From: Cinclus cinclus
Lineage: Eukaryota; Chordata; Aves; Passeriformes; Cinclidae
Assembly: GCF_963662255.1 (NCBI RefSeq)
Contig: NC_085072.1
Coordinates: 3,261,001-3,325,000 of the forward strand
Length of the DNA stretch: 64,000 bases
Direction of reading: 5' to 3'
Shown here: positions 1-9,300 of the stretch, one piece after another
How positions within the stretch are numbered: the stretch's first letter is position 1
Layout of the letters: each line of letters opens with the position of its first letter
Program-made: the position numbers and the translations under genes
Notes under the pieces: model-generated
What the model saw: the letters and a program-made list of their open reading frames with translations, nothing else
Told to the model about the DNA's origin: nothing
The model's database searches: none

Positions 1-82
1 GGAAAAGCCGTGCCAAAAGCAGGAAAAGCCGTGCCAAAGCCGTGCCAAAAGCAGGAAAAGCCGTGCCAAAGCCGAGCCAACC
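1..82. repeat. Short minisatellite (GCCGTGCCAAA family) in the leftmost intron
   Basis: Three or more copies of GGAAAAGCCGTGCCAAA with extra 11-bp GCCGTGCCAAA steps. The array is cut by the window edge and stops about 40 bp before the donor of the exon at 124. Confidence 0.75.
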
Positions 83-123
83 CCCAGCAGGATGGACAGG
101 GCCCCCCCGGCGCCGCCGCTCAC

Positions 124-366
124 CAGGATTTTGGAGGTGTAGGCGGAGTTGATGGCCACGCCGTGGACGATGAGGTCGAGCACTTTGGGCAGGATGGCCT
201 CGGGGTCGGGGATCTGGCGGTAGTGGGTGTCCCCCACGAAGGCCTGCACCACGGTCATGCGGTTCATGGTCAGCGTGCCCGTCTTGTCCGAGCAGATGGC
301 CGTGGCGTTGCCCATGGTCTCGCAGGCGTCCAGGTGCCTCACCAGGTTGTTGTCCTTCATCATTTT
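124..366 (-). CDS. ATP2B4: ATP2B4 exon with the phosphorylation site
   Basis: The exon is 243 nt (81 codons, phase 0 to 0). It encodes [19 protein letters not shown], the signature [16 protein letters not shown] with the phosphorylated aspartate at 288-286, and ends [10 protein letters not shown]. The acceptor GGTTGCAG ends at 367 and the donor is CTG|GTGAGC at 124/123. The segment [15 protein letters not shown] is close to PMCA4 and unlike the other paralogues. The next exon is off the left end. Confidence 0.97.
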
Positions 367-3300
367 CTGCAACCGCCCGGCAGGTCAGGCCCGGGAGGTC
401 GGATTTACATCCTCGCCCCCGTTCCCGCTGCGCCTCACCTTGACAGAGTAGGCCAGAGAGATGGTGACGGCCAGCGGGAGCCCCTCGGGCACGGCCACCA
501 CCAGCACGGTGACGCCGATGATGAAGAACTTGACGAAGTACTGGATGTAGATTGGGGTGCACTCGGCCAGCCAGGGCCGCTTCTGCACCCCGAAGGTGTC
601 GATGACGAAGTAGAGCACCAAGATGATGACGGTGATGGCCGACATGATCAGCCCTGGGGATGAGGATGAGGTGAGGGGACAGAGGGGACAGGGATAGGAT
701 GAGGTGAGGGGACACAGGGGACAGGAGCAGGACAAGGTGAGGGGACACAAGGGACAGGACGAGGTGAGGGGACACAGGGGACAGGGATAGGATGAGGTGA
801 GGGGACACAGGGGACAGGGATAGGACAAGGTGTGATGGCCGACATGATCAGCCCTGGGGATGAGGATGAGGTGAGGGGACACAGGGGACAGGGATAGGAC
901 GAGGTGAGGGGACATAGGGGACAGGGACAGGACAAGGTGAGGGGACACAAGGGACAGGACGAGGTGAGGGGACACAGGGATAGGACGAGGTGAGGGGACA
1001 CAGGGGACAGGGATAGGACGAGGTGAGGGGACACAGGGGACAGGAGCAGGACAAGGTGAGGGGACACAAGGGACAGGGACAGGACGAGGTGAGGGGACAC
1101 AAGGGACAGGGTCAGCCATTCCCACCAGCTCAGGGGACACAGGGGACAGGCACAGCCCTACCCCAGCAGCTCTGGGGTCACTGTCACTGTCACTGTCACT
1201 CACCTGCCTTCCCAATCTGCACCGCCAGGCGCGTGAGCTTCCCCTGCAGCACCGACTTCTCCTTCTTGGGCACTTTCACCTTCTTCTTCTCCTTCTCCTC
1301 GTTTTCCACCCCCTCCTGGCTCTTCAGGGGCTGGATCTCTAAGGCCACACCATCCTGAGTTTTAGCTACAGCCCGGGGGAGTAAAAGAAGACACCAGGTG
1401 TGAATAGGAGAGAGACCCAGAGCAGCCTGGAGGACACCACTGAGGAGGATGGCGGTGGCAGAGAGAGCGAGAGAGAAATCCCAGGACAAGAGCCACTCCC
1501 GAGCACACACGGGTCCGAGCACATGGAAGTTCCGTGTCCCAGGGCCCTGCCACCTCTCTCCAGGCTGTTTTTCTGTCATCTACCCTCTGCCCATGGATAA
1601 GGGATCCTCAGAGGTGACTCGGTCACACCTCTGCAAGAAATCCTCTAGGCCAGATTTTGGGGTCTCTTCAGTCTCTAAGCGTGCAGCGGACTGGGAGCGC
1701 TTTGGGATGAGCCCAGAGATGCTCCAGTGCCCCCAGTCCCTCGAGGAGTGTCCCCACTTTCCCCCTGGTGCCACCTGTGCAGTGCCCTGTGGGCAGCCCA
1801 GGAGGAACCTCCCGCCAGGGAAGCGACTGAGGGGGTGAGATGGAGGGGAGGGTTAGAAACTGGGATGGAGACTGAAGAGCAGGGAGTCAGGAATCCTCAA
1901 ATCCCAGCCTGGAACCATCCACCACCACGCCTTTGGAACCCAAGACAGCTTCCTGCTCCTAAAACTGGGCTAATCCAGCTGCAAGGCTGCCCTGGGTAAA
2001 CCCAAGCCTGGAAGTTTTGGAGAGGGATGGGAACCCCCACCAAGAGGCTCCTCCTCAGGAGGAGCTGGAGGAGCAGCAGAGGCCCCAGGGCCACCCCTGT
2101 CCCCTCCTGGGCTGCTGGCAGCTCCACAGAGGAACCTCCACGGTGACAACGGACCCGACACGGACACAACAAAGCACCCGGACACATCTGACGGCAAGGA
2201 GGGCAACTCAAACTGCTGAGAGGAGAGAGAAAGAGAGAGAGAGAGGAAGAGAGAGAGGTGGAGAGAGAGGTGCAGAAATGGGGCTTCCTCCACAGCCTGC
2301 AAAGAACAGTGTGAGAAACACTGGCGAGGAGACGCTCACGGAGTCGGGGCCATGGCAGGACAGGGTGCAAGAGTCCCATGGGCCAGGCCCCGGGGGACAG
2401 CTCGTCCCAGGAATGCCAGGAGGGCACCCCCAGATCTGCCCCAAACACCAGCCCTGAACAGGGACAGCGTGGGATGGGAACGGCAGCTTTAAATCACCAA
2501 ATTCCTGCTGTGACTCAGGCAGTTATCCCAAGAAAGGGATGCTCTGCTGGAAGAACTCTGTCCTCCCTGAAAATTGGGTTTTTCCCCGCACAGGGACAAC
2601 AGGAAGGTTCATCCCAGCGATGCCTTAGGATTTGAGCTTTTTATATTTATCATACATTTGTAATCCTATAATTCTTTAGGGTATATCTCTAAATTCCATA
2701 CACAGTGTGAGCTGCTGCTTTCCCATTTTGACAATTCCTCTCCAGGCCTGGGAATCAAGGACACCTCACTGCCTCAGGCCCTGAGAGATTTAAACAAAAG
2801 TGAGTTGTTGGCGGGGAGCAAACCTGGGGACTTCATTACCTGAAGCTGTAACTGAAAAATCAACCCCCATTATGCAAATGGACCAAACTTATGAAAGTGT
2901 GAAAACCCATGACCTGTGGCCCATTTCTGGGGAGCTTTACCTGCCCCCTAAAGGCACCTGGAGGCCCTCCAATAAATACAACATTTTTACTCCCTTCATT
3001 TTGCCTGCCCTCTGGTTTTTGGCTATTGCCAACAAGGCACCACCAGCCCACGCTGGGGTTTTTGGGGACACCACGCGGGGGCCGTGCCAGGGCCACCAGC
3101 CACGGGACCATTGCACCCTCTCCCAGAAAAACGAGGCGAGAGTCCCGCCGGAGCAGCAAAGAGCACAGACTGATGAGGAGAAGGAAGGAAGGAGGAAGAA
3201 GGAAGGAGGAATGCTCGGTAGTTAGTGTGGTGCTGGTTCAAAGGATGGAGAGGCTGGCGTTACCTTTGTTGCGGTTTTCGGGGGCTCCGCTTTTTTTACC

Positions 3301-6300
3301 TGTTCAAAGAGAGAAAGGGGGGAGGGCTGAGCACGGGGGAGCCACATTTCCCATCCAGCTGGGATTCTCCGAGGGGCCACTCCAGTGGTCACCCTCTGGT
3401 CACCACGCCTTGGTTCACACAGCTCCGGAGCACCCGGGCTGCGCTGGGCATCCATCCCAGTGCCAAGGATTCCGAATTTCCCCACCTGTAAATCACCCCC
3501 ACAACCCCAGCAGAGCCTCCAGGGTGCTGGAGGTGCCTCAGATTTTCAGGAGGAGAAACCACAGAACTCCACGGAGCAGAATCTCAGGAGAAATCCTCCT
3601 GCAGCTTCAGGCCCCTCCCTCCCTCCTGCTGCCAGCAGATCCATATGGGAAGAGATTTGTCCTCACCCTGGGCAACACCAGACCCGGAGCAGGGAGATGT
3701 GACCCCTCCACAATCTGTCGAGGTGGCACATGGGGGTGCCACACAGGGACCCCACCTCAACCAGCCTCAGGTGACGAGGGGTTTATGTCACCCCACAGCT
3801 CCAGTGGGGAAAAACTGGTGGCACCCCCTGGCCTGCTTTGCTCCCAAATCCATTGAGCTTGAAGGTTGGGAAAGCTCCAAGCACAGCAGTGTCATTCTCA
3901 GTGCCACTCTCAGGGCACCTTGTCCTGCCACTTCCACGGTGGCAGCTGAACCCTGCAGCTCTGCAGATCCCAAATCCCAATGATCCCAGAGCTGGAGAAG
4001 CCAGGATGAACACCAGGAGCTGGGATGCACCCCCAGAGCTGGGAGCTGGCAGCCAGTACAGCCTGGGAAGCCTCTCCCTGCCTGGCATCACCAACTGGGA
4101 AGGGCTGCTGGAGCAGCTGGCAGTGCCAGCCTGATGCTGCTGCCAGCGCCTGATCCTGGTGAGGCCAAACCTGCTGGGCAGGAGATCAGGGACACAGGGA
4201 GCTTCCCGAGCTTCCCCAGCTGGGAATAAGCAGCTGGATGTGATAGCTGAGATGGCAGAGAGTTCCAGTCCCAGCAGCATGGGAGCACCTCAGCCTGGCT
4301 GCTGTGCCACCCCTCCTCTGCCTCCTGCCATCCCCTCCTTTCCCCCAGGTAACTCAGGGAATGCTCAGGAGATCCTCAGCCAAGTCCTCCAGGATTTGGA
4401 TGGGCTAAAACCATCCTGTGGGCACACCCAGGACTCTCCTTCCCACCACCACGGGGTGGGCAGTGAGCACTGCAGGGAGTCACCAGCAGCCCCCCTTCCA
4501 GGGGGATCCTTGATCCCCACAGCTCCAGGATGGAGGTGGGAGCTGGAGAAGGGTCCCAAAGAGGTCTGGGAGCAGGGGGGGACCAGGTGCAGGGGACAGG
4601 GAGGGACCCCCGGCCTCTCCCTATTCCTGCCTGGCACAGGGGAGCTGACCCCGATGTGGGGGGAGCCTGAGGATGCTTCCCAGGAAAGGGAGGAAGGAGG
4701 GAAAATGCAGGCTCAAAGCATTCTCACCTTTCTTCACTTTCTTCTCCTCATCACCTTCTCCTGCTCCCAAGAGGGTGAAGATGATCCCTGTCTGGGAGTT
4801 GATGCCCACAGCAGTCACCACCATCCTGCCCGAGCCCTCCATCACGTGGGTACCTGGCGAGTCAGGAATGCCACGGGCACACAGGTGAGACTCCCAGTTC
4901 ACACCCCACAGAATTCCAGACTGGTTTGGCTTGGATGGGACCTTCAACCCCATCCTGTTCCCCTATCCCAGACTGCTCCAAGCCCTGTCGAGCCTGGCCT
5001 TGGACACCTCCCTGAGAGCAGGACTCACTCAGCCACCCCGATCCCAGCCCCGCATCCATCCCAGAACCCTCACCTGACAGCAGCATGGGGTCTTTATCCA
5101 TGGATTTCTTGACCTGGTCGGACTCCCCGGTCAGCGAGCTCTCATCTATTTTCAGGTCATTGCCCTGGATCAGGATCCCATCTGCAGGCAGGAGATCACC
5201 TGGGAAAGGAGGAAAAACAGGGATCAGCCCAGCCTGAGCTCAGCCCTGCCTGCTCCATCCCACAGGAATGCACCAAAAGGATCCAAAGATCGGGCTCAGA
5301 CCAGGTCTAGAGGGAGGAGAGGCAGGTGGGGTTTGGAAGGGACAGGTGCAGTAAAATGAAACCCAGGATTTCACAGAAATCCCAAATCCTCCCTGGTGCA
5401 TGGAGAGCCCTGGGGAGGATTTTGCTCAGTGCTTCCCCATCTGGTTTTAATGAATCCTTCCCAGAGCTCCTGATGCATCCAAAATCCACCGTGTGCACCT
5501 GCCAAGTATGGGAGTGGGCCCTTGGGAAAACGAGCACGGTGTTGGATCAATCTCCTTCCTGAATGGGAGGAATATTCCCCCAGGGAAATGAGGAGCAGGG
5601 CCTGATTTATCCCAAGGGCTGCAGCTCCAGGAAAAGGAAACATCCACCAATACCTCCAGGATGAGGAAATATTCCCCAACAACTCCTGATAACAGAATAT
5701 TCACCAACATCAACTGGATAAGGAAATGTTCCTGGATGAGGAAATACCCACTGATATCTCCTGGATAAGGAAATGTTCCCCAAAACCTCCTGGATAAAGG
5801 AAACCCTCCCCAACATCTCCTGGATGAGGAAATACCCACTGACACCTCCTGGATAAGGAAACTCTCCTCAACGTCTCCTGGATAAGGAAATATCCACTGA
5901 CACCTCCTCAATAAGGAAATGTTCCTCAAAACCTCCAGGATAAGGAAACCCTCCCCAGCATCTCCTGGATGAAGAAATATTCCTCAACATCTCCTCAATA
6001 AGGAAATGTTCCCCAACAATTCCTGGATAAAGGAAACCCTCCCCAGCATCTCCTGGATGAGGAAATATCCACTGACACCTCCTGGATAAGGAAATGTTCC
6101 CAAAACCTCCTGGATAAGGAAACCCTCCTTAACATCTCCGGGATAAGGAAATGTTCCCCAACAATTCCTGGATAAAGGAAACCCTCCCCAGCATCTCCTG
6201 GATGAGGAAACATCCTCAACAGGGCCAAGGTTGGGAAAATAAAGGAATTCTGATCCAGCAGCTCCAGGACAGAAAAGAGATGGCGAGTGGAGCTCCAGGA

Positions 6301-9300
6301 GAGCACTTCCACGGAGGAGCCGACGTTTCTCCAGGAGGAAGAAGGGCTGGAGGATCCCGGGGGAAGGCCAGGCCCAGCCGGACTCACCGTACTTGATCTG
6401 GGCGATGTCCCCCACCACGATCTCGGCCACGGGGATCTGGATCACCTGGCCCTTGCGGATCACCGTGAACTTCTGCTCCTGCTCGATGCGGCTCTGCAGG
6501 CCCCGGAACTGCTTCTCCTTGCTCCAGTCGTTGAAGGCCGTCACCAGCACCACGATGATGACGGAGAACAGGATGGCAGCGCCCTCGATCCAGCCCGCCT
6601 GAGACTCGCCCTCGTCCTCCACGCCGCCCGCGGACTGCCCGCACACTGCCCGGAGAATTCCCATTGGGATAACCCCACACGGGATAACCCCATGGGGATA
6701 ACCCCACACAGGAGAATTCCCATTGGGATAACCCCACACGGGATAACCCCACACGGGATAACCCCATGGGGATAACCCCACACGGGAGAATTCCCACTGG
6801 GATAACCCCACACGGGATAACCCCATGGGGATAACCCCACATGGGAGAATTCCCACTGGGATAACCCCACACGGGATAACCCTACTGGGATAACCCCACA
6901 CAGGAGAATTCCCACTGGGATAACCCCACACAGGAAAATTCCCACTGGGATAACCCCACACGGGAGAATTCCCACCGGGAACGGGGCAGATCCCGGAGTC
7001 CCCCCACCGCACCGTGTCCCCCGACTCACGCTCATTGTCCCCTCCCGGGGGGTGGTAGAAGGACAGCCCCAGGGACACGATGGCCGCGATCTCCAGGATG
7101 ATGAGGGTCACATCCTGCAGCGCCTCCCACACCAGCTGTAGGAACGTCTTGGCCTTTTTGGGGGGGATGAAGTTCTGGCCGAACACCTGGCGCCGCTTCT
7201 CCAGGTCCGTGGGGTTCCCAGACAGGCCTGAGGGGCACAGGGAGCAGGGAAATCCCACTGCTGGCACCAGGGAATTCTGTGGGGTTCCCAAACTGGGATG
7301 AGGGAAATCCCACTGCTGGCACCAGGGAATTCTGTGGGGTTCCCAAACTGGGATGAGATCAAATCCCACTGCTGGCACCACAGAATTCTGTGGGGTTCCC
7401 AAACTGGGATGAGGGAAATCCCACTGCTGGCACCACAGAATTCTGTGGGGTTCCCAAACTGGGATGAGATCAAATCCCACTGCTGGCACCAGGGAATTCT
7501 GTGGGGTTCCCAAACTGGGATGAGATCAAATCCCACTGCTGGCACCAGGGAATTCTGTGGGGTTCCTGGCCAGGGCTGCAGGGGATGGGGAACAGGGATA
7601 AGCAGAAATCCCACTGATGGATAAATACACAAAAAAATGGAATTAAAGCATCCCTATCAAAGTCATTCCTATCAAAATCCCTTCTATCAAAATCATTCCA
7701 TACCAAAATAATTCCTATCAAAATCATTCCTTATCAAAATCCTTCCTTATCAAAATCATTGCTTATCAAAGTCATTTCCAACAAAACCATTCCTATCGAA
7801 ATCATTCCTTATCAAAATCATTCCTAAACAAAATAATCCCTATCAAAACCATTCCCACCAAAACCATTCCTATTGCACAGATAAAAGAATTCACAAATCC
7901 TCCAGCAACTCCCTGGTGCTGTGCCACTGTCACCCCTCTGTGCCACTGCCACCCCCGGGCAGGGGACACCAGGCTGCACCTGGCGAGTGCCCAGCTGGCA
8001 CCAGTGGCTTTGTTTACATCAAAAGAGCCGAAAATCTGGGCAAATCTGGGAAAATCTGGTGCCATCAGCACCCACGGCCACCTGAGCCCTGTCCCCTACC
8101 AGCCTCAGGAGTGTCCCCAAGCCCTGGGGACATTGGATCCAGGCAGAGACACCAGATCCAGGCAAAGAGGGAGGAGGATTTGGGCTGGTGCTGCTGGAAA
8201 AGGGAAAGAGCAGGACACAGAGCAGGGAGTGAGGATGGGGAATGGGGAAAAATGGGGAAGAACAGGGGGGATAAAAGGGGGGATAAAAGGGGGGATAAAA
8301 GGGGGGATACAATGGTGTAAAAGGGAGAAGAAGGAAAGGGAGAAGAAGGAAAGGGAGAAGAAGGAAAGGGAGAAGGGAGAAGAAAAGGGAGAGGAAAAGG
8401 GAGAGGAAAAGGGAGAGGAAAAGGGAGAGGAAAAGGGAGAGGAAAAGGGAGAGGAAAAGGGAGAGGAAAAGGGAGAGGAAAAGGGAGAGGAAAAGGGAGA
8501 GGAAAAGGGAGAAGGGAGCCTGAGCCCCTTCAGAGCCCTGCCAGGCAGCGATGGGTGACAGTGGCAATGTGACACTGCCACCCCTAATAAAGCCATAAGT
8601 GCTGAGGGGTCCCCAGAAGGAGCAGCCCCCCTGCCCAGCACCACCTTAAGGGACCCCCCATTTTTTCCACTTTAAGATGTTCCTGGGGCTGTTGCCAGGT
8701 CCCGGGATGCTCTGGGAATGGCCCTGGACACTTCCTGGTGGTGCCTGGAGCAGCCTGGCAGTGACAGAGTTGGGGGGGGGGACCTGGCACTCGGGTTCAA
8801 GGGACAGCTCCGTGTCACTCTGGGGACACCCCCTGCCAGCCCCGTGTCATTCCAGGGGACACCCCCTGCCAGCCCCGTGTCCCCCCAGGCAGGAAGCAGC
8901 AGCAGCACCAATCCCATTCCCTGTTCTTGCTGGGACTCCAGCCCAGCTGCAGGGAGGGGACAGCTGGCAGCTGGAGCAGCTGGGGTGTCCCCTCCCAGCC
9001 CCGAGAGGAGGCTGAGCAGGATCCTGGGATGTCCCAGCCTCTGTTCCCACCCAGTGGATGGAAAATGCAGCTTATGGCCACGGAGCTGCAGGGACACACG
9101 TGGGGACAGACCCATGAGGACACGGGACAGACCCATAGGGACATGGCATCACAGATCCCAAAGCACATCCCACTCATGGGAATGAGCCCAGGGCTGTCCC
9201 CCACCCTCCCCGGGGAACTGGGGGGGCTTCAATGGCTCTGTGTTGGCACAAGGAAGGTGACAAAGGGACCCTGCCACACATATGTCACTGCAGGCTCTGG

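Noticed and set aside
385..1215. Long minus-strand open frame joining Pro/Ser repeats to the PMCA TM3-TM4 peptide
   Set aside because: Only the part at 439-653 is exon; the repeats are intron minisatellite read through the acceptor.
5984..7513. 509-codon minus-strand open frame containing two ATP2B4 exons
   Set aside because: Splice sites at 6388, 6645, 7030 and 7227 define the exons; the rest is intron repeat that happens to lack stops.
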